A DNA stretch of 33,636 bases. It comes from Verrucomicrobia bacterium UBA1200 (GTDB lineage Bacteria; Verrucomicrobiota; Kiritimatiellia; RFP12; UBA1067). Under the pieces are notes generated by a model. The model was not told where the DNA came from and did not search any database. It worked only from the letters and a program-made list of their open reading frames with translations. The position numbers and the translations under genes are program-made. Of the stretch, positions 15,789 to 24,232 are shown piece by piece. Positions within the stretch are counted from its first letter, which is position 1, and the number at the start of each line of letters is the position of its first letter. The stretch covers positions 127 to 33,762 of the forward strand of contig DBXY01000027.1 of NCBI GenBank assembly GCA_002309765.1. The letters are read 5' to 3'.

Positions 15789-18110
15789 CTATAACTCTCT
15801 TGTCTCGCCGGGTTGGAAATCGCGCTCAAGCGTCGGCTCGCGGCCGTTGCGCGTCTGACCGCGCGTCCAGCCCGTGGGAACCGACTTGCCGCCAAACGGA
15901 TCTACGAGACGGAGGCGTCCGCCCTTTTCAGAGGTCACGCTAACATGGATCACTTTGCCGCCCTTGAATTCGGCGGAAAGTAGGAAGCCACCTTTTGCCC
16001 GGAGGTTCTCGAATTTTGCGTCCGCCCCGATCCAATTGGGAAACACCTTCACATAACCGTGGTCGCACTGGATGAGCATTGACTGGATGAACTCCATCGC
16101 GCCGATCTTCTCCACGCCGTGAACGCCGTCGTGGATGTGGAAATTATTCTGCATAATCTTCAACTGGTACGTTTTAAACGCATCGATAACCGCCTGCGCC
16201 GGATATCCGGTACGGATGGCAGTCGCGAAAAGTTTCGGCGTCTGATTAATTCCAGACCACGCCTTATTCGCGCCCGCTATGGCAATATTGCCGTTGACGG
16301 CGTTCGTCGCAAGGGCGCGAAAGCCATCCGTCACATCGAACGAGAACGCTTCGCCGGGAATCACGCTTTCGAGGTTGAGCGCGTTGCCGCCGGACGGATT
16401 CGCCGAACCGTCCGCGTTCTCCACGCCGGAAAGCATCTTTACGGGCTTGCCGCCAATCGCGTAAACACCGACCGGAAGATCGGACAGGTGTTCGTTAAAA
16501 TCCTTCCACGCGGCGAGTTTCGCGGCGGGAACATCAATTCCGATTTCGCGCAGGACCGGCGCGACTTCCACAAGCGTCTCGAAAAGATGCTTAACGCTGC
16601 CGAGTGCGGGCGCGCTGTTTTTCTGGAGTCCGCTTCCCTCCCAATGCGAATCCCACACGTTATAGCGGTAACCGCCGTCACCCGTCGGTTCTTTCTCGCA
16701 CCAAGCGAGAAAAAAGTTCGCCGTTTTATCGAGCAGCGGCCAAACTTTTTTCAGATAGTCCCGGTCCAGCGTATATTCCCAGTGCGTGCAGATCACCGCG
16801 CACTGGAAAACGCCGTCGGAAATCTGGCTCCAAAGCGAATCGTGTCCTTCGGGAGCAGTACCCCAAGGGCCGAGCGACACCGGAAAGAGCGCGGCGTCAT
16901 CAATTCCGTTTGCCAGATCCGGTCGACGGTCAAGATAGTCTCGGGTGTTCTTGTAGTGGCGGCCCCGGCAGGTGTCGATTTGCTGCAAACGCTCCTTGGC
17001 GTTGCGCATCGCCTGCGGTAGGTAGTCCAACAGCGGATCAGGCATCGGCTCCGCCACCTCGCACCGGTTGGCGGCGAAACAACCATAATAAATCCCCACA
17101 TAGTTGTAATTCAGATGAAAATCGTTATGCCACTTCGGACGGTCGGTCGTCACCCAAATACCGTATAGTCCGGGCGGAAACTTTCCCTTGCGCGCACCAG
17201 CGCCAAGCAGATAGACCTGACCGCAGTAAAAACGATCAAGTTCCGTATCGCCGAGCGCGACACGGCTGCGCCCCCACCACTCCTTCCACCAAGCGGTGTG
17301 GGCCGCTCTGATTTTCGCTAGCTCGTCCCACGTGAACCGGCGGTCGGGATCGGCGGCGACAATAAAAGCAAAAGGCTTATTCGCACGGATCTTCGCCCAA
17401 GCCGTCGCCCGCCAGTCATCAGTGGTGGAAAAGTCCGTGAGTTCCGCGCCGAGCGCGCTCACGGCGGCGGTGGCATTGGTGACCCAACCGCGCGGATCGC
17501 CCTGCGGCAACAGATTCAAAGTGTAACGGCGACCGTAAAAACCTTCGGGAGAAGCCTTAACCTCGCGAGGGAACGCGGACTTTTCCTTGTGGAGTGTCAC
17601 GTGTACCGCCCAAAAGTCGTCCGTATCCGACACACCGGAAACAATAAACAAGTCGTCGGTTGATGCAACATAGGTTTCTAGTCTCACCTTGCCCTTGCCG
17701 AAACCTCCTTCAGTCACCAGCGTGGCCGTGGTCAAGTCCAGCGTATCGGTCGATTTCACGCTATACATTCCCGGACCGATTTCAAACTCCGCGAAAGAGA
17801 TTGGCCCGATGTTTTTCTCGTCCTTGCCTGGGGTAAAGTCGCCGCAACTCCAAAGATCACCGCGGGTAAGGACAAAATGCTTGTGGTTACCGTCGCCGGC
17901 GTTTACCGCGCCAAGCGAACCGTTGCCGAGCATTGCGGAGGTCGGAAGATCGGTACTGTACGAAATCCCCGGTTTAGCGCTTTCCCACGAGGGATTGAAA
18001 TCAGCTGGATTCGGGAACTCAACCGCAAGCACCGACAACGCCGATACCGCGCCTATCATCATAAACAGTTTTATCTGCTTTAAATTCATTCTTCTCTCTT
18101 CATTCTTCAT
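15789..18110 (-). CDS. GH95-like secreted glycoside hydrolase (alpha-L-fucosidase family fold)
   Basis: A 773-residue exported protein resembling family GH95, inverting alpha-fucosidases/galactosidases with a six-hairpin barrel. N-terminal sandwich: LGNGSLGAVNAGDG. Catalytic barrel: GLYGIWVTTDRPKWHNDFHLNYNY, equivalent to the GH95 stretch ending DYHLNINLQMNYW, and NFHIHDGVHGVEKIGAMEFI, equivalent to FQIDGNFGGTAGIAEML with its key Asp. The C-terminal domain has HVSVTSEKGGRLRLVDPFG. Several signature positions differ, so the substrate may not be fucose. The ATG at 18110 follows GGAGG by 10 nt; an alternative ATG at 18089 also precedes the hydrophobic signal (LFMMIGAVSALSVLAV). The first codons are built from a heptamer repeat. 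It belongs to the minus-strand secreted cluster. Confidence 0.75.
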   Translation of the reverse strand: MKNEERRMNLKQIKLFMMIGAVSALSVLAVEFPNPADFNPSWESAKPGISYSTDLPTSAMLGNGSLGAVNAGDGNHKHFVLTRGDLWSCGDFTPGKDEKNIGPISFAEFEIGPGMYSVKSTDTLDLTTATLVTEGGFGKGKVRLETYVASTDDLFIVSGVSDTDDFWAVHVTLHKEKSAFPREVKASPEGFYGRRYTLNLLPQGDPRGWVTNATAAVSALGAELTDFSTTDDWRATAWAKIRANKPFAFIVAADPDRRFTWDELAKIRAAHTAWWKEWWGRSRVALGDTELDRFYCGQVYLLGAGARKGKFPPGLYGIWVTTDRPKWHNDFHLNYNYVGIYYGCFAANRCEVAEPMPDPLLDYLPQAMRNAKERLQQIDTCRGRHYKNTRDYLDRRPDLANGIDDAALFPVSLGPWGTAPEGHDSLWSQISDGVFQCAVICTHWEYTLDRDYLKKVWPLLDKTANFFLAWCEKEPTGDGGYRYNVWDSHWEGSGLQKNSAPALGSVKHLFETLVEVAPVLREIGIDVPAAKLAAWKDFNEHLSDLPVGVYAIGGKPVKMLSGVENADGSANPSGGNALNLESVIPGEAFSFDVTDGFRALATNAVNGNIAIAGANKAWSGINQTPKLFATAIRTGYPAQAVIDAFKTYQLKIMQNNFHIHDGVHGVEKIGAMEFIQSMLIQCDHGYVKVFPNWIGADAKFENLRAKGGFLLSAEFKGGKVIHVSVTSEKGGRLRLVDPFGGKSVPTGWTRGQTRNGREPTLERDFQPGETREL

Positions 18111-18133
18111 TTTTTACTTTCCTCCAAGGCGGT

Positions 18134-18312
18134 TGGACAAGCGGCTAGCGACAAGCTACTAGTGGCTAACCCCCTAATCACTAACCCCTAATCACTAGTC
18201 ACTCATTCTTCATTATTTCACTCGTCACTTCACTCTTTCCTCTTTCTCTCTTCATTCTTATCTTTTCATTCTTCATTTTTCTCGTCACTCGTCACTCTTC
18301 ACTCGTCACTTC
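18134..18312. repeat. Long degenerate heptamer repeat tract
   Basis: On the minus strand the region reads as drifting 7-bp units: GAGTGAC and GAGTGAA near 18310-18282, then ATGAAGA/ATGAAAA types, then TAGTGAT, TAGGGGT, TAGTGAT, TAGGGGG, and finally TAGTAGC, TTGTCGC, TAGCCGC types near 18135-18165. It fills the gap between the metallophosphoesterase and GH95-like genes. It runs into the last codons of the former; a further stretch of similar units (18089-18110) forms the first codons of the latter. Confidence 0.8.
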
Positions 18313-19701
18313 CTTTGCTATTGCCCTGCCTTTTGTGCCAAGCGACGAAAGTGGGCGAACCGCGATTGTCAGGCTGCCACCCTTTGGCAGTTTTGCTTTC
18401 GGAATAAACAGAGTCGTGACACCATGGTTAGTCTCGTGTCCGACTCCCATGTTGCATCCGGCGGCATATACGCTTTTGAAGATTTTTTCACTGCCGCCTT
18501 TCGCGGCTACCACCACATCGTACGCATAAACCCGCGAATCGGGATTACCGTCCGCCAACGGAATGTCAATCTTTAACGCCGGCACGGCGGGTTTGCCCGC
18601 CTCGGGGGTGAATGTCGACGAAGCGACCTCAACCTTGGCGTCATTTTTGAACTGCGGTTCACCCACCCGCTTTTTAAGAGATTCCTTCGATAACGGATGC
18701 GGGGCATATTCGCCCAACGGCATAATCCAGTCCTGGCCAAGGCTGCCGCCTTCGCCAAACTCACGCCGCTGGATAACCATCATATCGTGGTAAACCCGCA
18801 CCACATACCCCTGCCGACATTTCCCCGCCGCCTCCTTGCCCTCCAAAGGGGACTTCGAGATATACGCGTCATCGCTAAACGCACCGCTGCCGCGGGGCTC
18901 GCAAGACGGCACCTGAATGCTGGGGAACGAACTCCAAAAGTATATGACGTTCCAATTAACCGCGGTACGGTGCCAATGGCCAAAGAAGGCTACCGCTTTG
19001 CGGTAAGGCTTCATGGCACCGTGGAAAGCGGCGTGCGACCTGCGGTGCGACAACAGAAAAAACGGTTCCGTGCCGTTAAGCAGTCCGAAAGCTTCGCGTT
19101 TCGATGCCACCAGTTTGGACAACTCCGCCTCATCCACTCCGTAATGCCGCCCGAAAAAGTGGTAACCCTTTACGCATTTGTGCCATATCGGCTCGTATGG
19201 TTCGCCCCAAATGCGCCGCCAGTTCGCCGCCATGTCGGTCACCAAAACATGCTTTGCCCGTTCAACCGGATTTGGATATATCTTTTCCACAAAACCGCCA
19301 TAAGTGCCGCCCTCAACATCGTGGTTGCCGGTAACGAAAAGTTTTTCCACTTTGTGGCCGTCCGGTGCCAGATTCTTGGGGAAAACCTTATTCCAGGCCC
19401 TGGCGTGAAACTCCAGCTCTAATATCTGGCCGCGGTGCGCCATATCACCGCAATGCACTACCGCATCAACGTTTTGATCGCGGAAATACTTCAGCGCGGC
19501 AACGAAATATTTGTCCGGCCAATATTTGCCGTGCCCCTTACCGTCGTAAGATGTGCGCAGATGGGTGTCGCTGACAACGCCGAAGACAAGTTTCGGATTC
19601 TTTGGGGGCGACCATCCGGGAGGTGCAGCGAAAATCAACCTCGGGCCGAAGCCCGCCAGCCCCAGTAATCCGCCAAGAAATGACCTGCGACTCTGCGCCA
19701 T
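18292..19701 (-). CDS. Tat-exported calcineurin-like metallophosphoesterase
   Basis: A 469-residue protein with a twin-arginine signal (SRRSFLGGLLGLAG, residues 4-17). The metallophosphoesterase motifs are complete: D45-x-H47 in SDTHL, G85-D86, G125-N126-H127-D128, a histidine in LLSHRRSH, and GHWH near residue 240. It binds two metals and cleaves a phosphoester, presumably in the periplasm; the substrate is unknown. The last 120 residues form a beta-rich extension. AAGG about 8 nt before the ATG supports the start. It lies 14 nt after the beta-propeller gene, so the two are cotranscribed. The final codons and stop (VTSEE, TGA) are spelled by a heptamer repeat, suggesting the natural end was altered by repeat spread. 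Confidence 0.85.
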   Translation of the reverse strand: MAQSRRSFLGGLLGLAGFGPRLIFAAPPGWSPPKNPKLVFGVVSDTHLRTSYDGKGHGKYWPDKYFVAALKYFRDQNVDAVVHCGDMAHRGQILELEFHARAWNKVFPKNLAPDGHKVEKLFVTGNHDVEGGTYGGFVEKIYPNPVERAKHVLVTDMAANWRRIWGEPYEPIWHKCVKGYHFFGRHYGVDEAELSKLVASKREAFGLLNGTEPFFLLSHRRSHAAFHGAMKPYRKAVAFFGHWHRTAVNWNVIYFWSSFPSIQVPSCEPRGSGAFSDDAYISKSPLEGKEAAGKCRQGYVVRVYHDMMVIQRREFGEGGSLGQDWIMPLGEYAPHPLSKESLKKRVGEPQFKNDAKVEVASSTFTPEAGKPAVPALKIDIPLADGNPDSRVYAYDVVVAAKGGSEKIFKSVYAAGCNMGVGHETNHGVTTLFIPKAKLPKGGSLTIAVRPLSSLGTKGRAIAKEVTSEE

Positions 19702-19715
19702 AACGAAAACCTTTT

Positions 19716-20624
19716 TTATTTAACCGGCCAGTCCGAGGGGTTGATCCGGAAAGCAGTCATCATGTTACGATCGAGTTTCGACGCGTAGCTCCACACGATT
19801 TTTTTGTCGCGGGTGATTTCAAACGCCGTGGTGCGCGAACCGTCGGGACGCCCGTTCGCGTACGTGCCCACCACCAAATTTCCGTTAGGCAACTCTTGAA
19901 GTCCGCTCAAATTGTCCAACTTCAATTCGGGGAAATCCTCGCAGGTAAAAGACCACGCCACATGATGGTCGGGTGTGAATTCCGTCACCCCGCCCAAATG
20001 CGAGACGATGGTGTTGCCGTTGGCCCGGCGCAACGCCTCGAACGCGAACGGCTGGTGGCCGCTTTTGAGTTGCGGAGTCGCCTGTTCCCACACCAACCGG
20101 CCTTTCGCGTCGTACTCGCGCACAATGTTGGCTTTGGCGCAACACACGAGATAAGTGCCGGCGGCGGTCTTGCGTATCATCCGGTAACGCCCGTGCAGTC
20201 CCGGCATTTCGCCGTTTGCCATTCGCGGGTCGCCCATAAAACGGACAACCGCGTTGGTCGTGCCGGCGGCGAGTTCCGCAATGTAACCGGTACCGTTTTC
20301 CGCGACCACGATGTTGCCGTTGGATAAAATCTCGAAACCGTACAGACCGTCTTTGGGACAGGGACGATAAACCAGTTCCCTTTTCCCGGTGGCGATTTCA
20401 ATCCGCCAAAGATCGGCGTTGGAATAGTAAACCCACCCGTCATGAAGCCAAACGCGGGTGATGTTCCCGCACCCCTTTTGCTCCCAAACGGTCTCGCCGC
20501 CGGTCCCCACCAACGCGGCGCGGCCGCCCCCGGCCACCAGCAACGGAGACGGCAACATATCACCATAAATACAAGTAGCCAACAAAATGAAAGCAACCCA
20601 AAACCAGTTTTGCATTTTCCTCAT
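19716..20624 (-). CDS. Exported beta-propeller protein (PQQ/arylsulfotransferase-like repeats)
   Basis: A 302-residue protein with a hydrophobic N-terminal signal (WFWVAFILLATCIYG). Repeated blades of the form LxNGNIVVAENGTGYIAEL, REYDAKGRLVWEQ, RRANGNTIVSHLGGVTEF and LPNGNLVVGTYANGR indicate a six- to eight-bladed propeller like those of PQQ-like and arylsulfotransferase-type proteins. No catalytic residues are recognisable, so a binding or scaffold role is as likely as an enzyme. The ATG at 20624 follows AAGGA by 8 nt. It is 46 nt after the DUF6067-type glycosidase and 14 nt before the metallophosphoesterase, in one likely operon. Confidence 0.7.
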   Translation of the reverse strand: MRKMQNWFWVAFILLATCIYGDMLPSPLLVAGGGRAALVGTGGETVWEQKGCGNITRVWLHDGWVYYSNADLWRIEIATGKRELVYRPCPKDGLYGFEILSNGNIVVAENGTGYIAELAAGTTNAVVRFMGDPRMANGEMPGLHGRYRMIRKTAAGTYLVCCAKANIVREYDAKGRLVWEQATPQLKSGHQPFAFEALRRANGNTIVSHLGGVTEFTPDHHVAWSFTCEDFPELKLDNLSGLQELPNGNLVVGTYANGRPDGSRTTAFEITRDKKIVWSYASKLDRNMMTAFRINPSDWPVK

Positions 20625-20670
20625 TTTAACATCCTTTCGGTGTTAACGCGAACGCCCTAGCCTCCGCTTT

Positions 20671-23358
20671 TTAATCTGCGGAAATAACAATCACCGCGCC
20701 GCCTTCTACCGGGATCGGCAGAGGAACTTTTGGATCAAACGGAGCTCCGTTTTGCAACCCTTTGATCTCCGCCAGACGGAAATTGGCCCGTTTAGCGTCA
20801 ATCCCCAAAACGGACAGATCGAATTTCATCCGCGCCTCGGCGGCGGCGGTTCCGAAATTAGCCACCGCCACAACAGCGCGCGCCGGACGTTTAGCATCCG
20901 CCGGAATGGCATACGCGGTTGCGCGGCAATCGGGAGCATCAAGCAATTCCACGGAGCGCGGCAACGTGCTATCCCAAAAGCCCAGCATTTCCGCCTCGCC
21001 AAGCGACACTTCGTCAAAAAACTTCCAGAGCGGACGCGGGTCGCCACCCCACCCCCAACGGTCGGTCTGGGCAAAAACCAAGCCTTTCCATGGATTACCC
21101 TTGCCAAGTTCCTGCCCCAGCAACCCCCAGGCCAAACCGCTCCGCTCGATCAGCCAAAACTCCGGCGACCCCGTTTTTACCGGAAAACCTTCGCCGTGCC
21201 ACAAAAGATCGGCGTAAGGATAAAGCTCCATGTAGCAAATGTCGCTGGGTACGAACCCGGCCATCTCGTTAAAATGACTCCACGAATGCATATCCACCCG
21301 CCGCCCGGTGTTTCCGTCGGCATCCAGAATGCGCCGCACGCGCTGCATCGCCTCGCGGTCAAGCGCGGTGTCGTCAATGTATAGACCGTCAATGCCGAAA
21401 TTGCGGACAAGATAATCCAACCCCGACAAATAAAAATTGTTCCAACGCTTTGAATCCGGATTGGTGATCACCGCCAGATCCAGCCGCGGCGGATACGCCT
21501 TGGGGAAGTTCACCCGCTCACGCCAAGCCGGAAGAATGTCAGTACCCACATGTTCGGCCAGCCAAGGATGCGGCCCGCCACGGTTGGTGATCGGCCAACC
21601 GGGAATTTCCGGCGGACGCCGGAACAGTACCTCGCCGTCCAAGCTTTTAAGCGCAAAAAACTCCGGCAGGTTTTGCGTTAACTCGCGGGTGGTATAGTAA
21701 ATCTTCGCGCGCAACCCTTCGGCATGGGCGGTTTCCACAATCTTCTTGAGGTGCGGGCCGCCATCGTCATTGTACGGATAATTAATGTACGGGTTCCAAA
21801 CAGTGTTGTGGTGAAGGTTCATCACCGTTGCGCCGTCACTGACAAACCGCCGGCAATCCGCCGTTTGGTTACGCTGTCCCAAGTGGATGTAACGGTCCGC
21901 AAGATGTTTACGCAAATCGGCGGGTTTGAACGGGGTTAAAAACAGATCGAAACCCCAGTATTTCGTTTCGTTGGGACGAAGCGTAACGTCGCCCCCTTCA
22001 ACCCGCACCGCCACGATACCTGACGCCTCGGGCCGGGTGAATTTCACTTTGCCGCGTTTCCACGCCTCAGGCAACACCAAAGGTTTCCACTTGTGGTAAG
22101 CGTTGATGAGCGGTCGTTGCCGCACCTGATCACGCAGACGCAACATGACACCGCCGTAAATCTCGCCAAACCAGGCGGCATCTTGATGCACCCCGTCCCG
22201 CCAACTCCATTCGTACCCTTCGGCGGGCCATTCGCCGCCGCGCCGGTTTAATCCCATCTGATACCGCGCCACCTCGGTCGGCATACGCAACACCAGCGCC
22301 GGCGATAAAGCTACCTCCTCGGCACCAAAATTATTAACGGTAATGCCGAATGTCGCGAAACCGTCGAACTCCAAAGCGCCGTCAACCGTAACGAAATATT
22401 TGCATTGGCCGACAACACCGCTGGACCGCCATTCCACCCGGCACGGGGTGATTCTGGTGAATTTGAAATCAAACCCTGTTGCCTCGCCCGGTAAAGCGAA
22501 CGTCACCGGGGCGGCGAAAATGTCACGGGGTGAAGCGCCGATTTTAGTGGCCGAACCGTTAAACCACGAGCGGTAGGAGGACGGCAAGCCGTCTTCACCC
22601 AACGCCAACTCCCGCCCCAGAATCTTCAACCGCCGTTCCTTGGTGTCAACCTGAATGGCGGAAAACGGCCGCGTGGGTTCGGTATGGCTGGATCCGACGT
22701 CCGAATCCAGCCAAGTCAAACGCGCCAAACGAAACGCGTCCCCCACCCCGCCGTCTTTCAGCACCTCGCCTTCAACGCGCAAGCTCCACGAGAGTATTTG
22801 GTCAATGCGGTTTTTTTGATCAATTACGGACACGATCCCCGTCAAGGTTTTGCCCGCCGCGTCTTCCGGAACAAACACGCACGCCCAAAGCGGTTTAACC
22901 CCGTTAGCTTCCACCCGGCAACGCCAGGGAGTGATGGTTTGGGTTTTCACGCCGCCGTTGGGGATGACCGCCCATACTAACTCCCGCGCCGTCTCACTGG
23001 CGACACAGGTCTGAAAAACGTAAAACTCGCCGGGTCGCGCTTTCCCCGCAAAGCGTCCCGCGCATTTACATTCCGACCCGTTGAACCAGTGTGCCGGGAC
23101 GATGTTATTGCGTACAGCGCGGGAACGGTCCTCGCCAAACAGCCAGTACGGCGCCGGATTCGCCCGTTTCCAAGCCGTGAACGCCTCCCCGGCCGGAGTT
23201 TCCATCAACTTGATTACGGCATCCGGATCCATGGTCCCCTTAACCGCATCGGGCATATTGTAGTCACCGGCGTCGGAGGAGCCTCCGACCGCCGACATTA
23301 CGGTAAGCGCGACCGCCAGCGCCACAAAAGATTTTTTGTGAAAAAAGGTGTTTGCCAT
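20671..23358 (-). CDS. Secreted DUF6067 / GH123-like glycoside hydrolase
   Basis: An 895-residue exported protein with an N-terminal signal (KKSFVALAVALTVMSAVGG). The N-terminal 480 residues form beta-rich domains. The region from about 500 on reads as a TIM-barrel glycosidase of the DUF6067/GH123-like type: NLHHNTVWNPYINYPYNDDGG, LRAKIYYTTREL, RWNNFYLSGLDYLVRNFGIDGLYIDDTALDREAM, DMHSWSHFNEMAG, YMELYPYADLLWHGEGF, GNPWKGLVF. The YIDDTALDRE aspartates are the likely catalytic centre. A C-terminal beta-sandwich closes the protein. The substrate is unknown; GH123 itself acts on N-acetylgalactosaminides. It is first of the minus-strand secreted cluster and has a candidate promoter 52-81 nt upstream. 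Confidence 0.75.
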   Translation of the reverse strand: MANTFFHKKSFVALAVALTVMSAVGGSSDAGDYNMPDAVKGTMDPDAVIKLMETPAGEAFTAWKRANPAPYWLFGEDRSRAVRNNIVPAHWFNGSECKCAGRFAGKARPGEFYVFQTCVASETARELVWAVIPNGGVKTQTITPWRCRVEANGVKPLWACVFVPEDAAGKTLTGIVSVIDQKNRIDQILSWSLRVEGEVLKDGGVGDAFRLARLTWLDSDVGSSHTEPTRPFSAIQVDTKERRLKILGRELALGEDGLPSSYRSWFNGSATKIGASPRDIFAAPVTFALPGEATGFDFKFTRITPCRVEWRSSGVVGQCKYFVTVDGALEFDGFATFGITVNNFGAEEVALSPALVLRMPTEVARYQMGLNRRGGEWPAEGYEWSWRDGVHQDAAWFGEIYGGVMLRLRDQVRQRPLINAYHKWKPLVLPEAWKRGKVKFTRPEASGIVAVRVEGGDVTLRPNETKYWGFDLFLTPFKPADLRKHLADRYIHLGQRNQTADCRRFVSDGATVMNLHHNTVWNPYINYPYNDDGGPHLKKIVETAHAEGLRAKIYYTTRELTQNLPEFFALKSLDGEVLFRRPPEIPGWPITNRGGPHPWLAEHVGTDILPAWRERVNFPKAYPPRLDLAVITNPDSKRWNNFYLSGLDYLVRNFGIDGLYIDDTALDREAMQRVRRILDADGNTGRRVDMHSWSHFNEMAGFVPSDICYMELYPYADLLWHGEGFPVKTGSPEFWLIERSGLAWGLLGQELGKGNPWKGLVFAQTDRWGWGGDPRPLWKFFDEVSLGEAEMLGFWDSTLPRSVELLDAPDCRATAYAIPADAKRPARAVVAVANFGTAAAEARMKFDLSVLGIDAKRANFRLAEIKGLQNGAPFDPKVPLPIPVEGGAVIVISAD

Positions 23359-23409
23359 CTAACCGATCCCCATCCTTCGACACAACTATCCAATGACTAT
23401 ACGCCGGAA

Positions 23410-23439
23410 ATTGTATCAATCTTCCGCCCCGAAATTCAA
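23410..23439 (-). promoter_or_regulatory. Candidate promoter of the minus-strand secreted cluster
   Basis: On the minus strand TTGAAT (23439-23434), an 18-nt spacer and TACAAT (23415-23410) precede the DUF6067-type gene starting at 23358. It lies in the 190-bp divergent gap shared with rnfE. Confidence 0.45.
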
Positions 23440-23489
23440 GGCAAAACTCCCGCAACCCGGATTTAACCGTTTTAGGCATGATTTTAGCA

Positions 23490-23518
23490 TTGCTTTCCGG
23501 GCAAAATTGAGGGATAAT
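23490..23518 (+). promoter_or_regulatory. Candidate promoter of rnfE
   Basis: TTGCTT (23490-23495), a 17-nt spacer and GATAAT (23513-23518) lie about 30 nt before the ATG at 23549, ahead of the SD AGGGGA. Confidence 0.5.
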
Positions 23519-23548
23519 AAACCGACAATTTCTTTTAGGGGATTTACT

Positions 23549-24229
23549 ATGCGTTTCGTTTCTGAAATCACCAAAGGCATTTTCAAAGAGAACCCGACAT
23601 TCCGGCTGGTGCTGGGAATGTGCCCGACTCTGGCGGTAACCACCTCGCTGGAGAACGCCATCGGCATGGGTCTGGCGGCCACGTTTGTGCTGATCTGCTC
23701 CAACATGGTCATCTCCTCGCTACGCAAAGCGATCCCTTCCGCCGTGCGCATTCCCTGCTACATCGTGGTGATTGCGGCGTTCGTAACCACCGTGGATTTG
23801 CTGATGCAGGCCTACCTGCCCACCTTGGCGGAAAGCCTGGGGATATTCATCCCGCTGATCGTGGTAAACTGCATCATCCTCGGTCGCGCCGAGGCGTTCG
23901 CCTCCAAAAACGGGGTGTTGTACAGCGCCGCCGACGGCTTGGGCATGGGGCTGGGTTTCACCCTCGCGCTCTCCTGCATCGCCGCGATCCGCGAATTCCT
24001 CGGCAGCGGCAACATTACGGTCTGGGGCGATTTCGCGCTCCGCAACATCCATAACCGCGCGATGGTGCTGTTCATTCTCCCGGCGGGCGGATTCATCATG
24101 CTCGGGCTGATTCTGGCCTTCATCAACCACCTCACCGCGCTCTCCGCCCGCCGCAAAGGCGGCGAAACGCCGTTGCCGCTGGAATTGGACTGCCGCCACT
24201 GCACCCTGTGCGCAATCAGCCGGGACTAG
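23549..24229 (+). CDS. rnfE: RnfE, ion-translocating oxidoreductase complex subunit E
   Basis: Integral membrane subunit of the Rnf complex, which passes electrons from reduced ferredoxin to NAD while moving Na+ or H+. The 226-residue protein shows the family stretches LGMCPTLAVTTSLENAIGMG, VLICSNMVIS, LGIFIPLIVVNCIILGRAEA and FASKNGVLYSAADGLGMGLGF, with about six membrane helices. The C-terminal tail is unusual: CRHCTLC, a closely spaced cysteine cluster after the last helix. The ATG at 23549 has AGGGGA 6 nt upstream; upstream in-frame codons are noncoding. Unlike the usual rnfCDGEAB order, no other rnf gene is adjacent: tsaC follows after 3 nt. The family is close to NqrD, but the motifs favour RnfE. 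Confidence 0.92.
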   Translation: MRFVSEITKGIFKENPTFRLVLGMCPTLAVTTSLENAIGMGLAATFVLICSNMVISSLRKAIPSAVRIPCYIVVIAAFVTTVDLLMQAYLPTLAESLGIFIPLIVVNCIILGRAEAFASKNGVLYSAADGLGMGLGFTLALSCIAAIREFLGSGNITVWGDFALRNIHNRAMVLFILPAGGFIMLGLILAFINHLTALSARRKGGETPLPLELDCRHCTLCAISRD

Positions 24230-24232
24230 CCG

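Noticed and set aside
18134..18312. Heptamer tracts as a CRISPR array
   Set aside because: Units are 7 bp with no spacers between them, and no cas genes are present.
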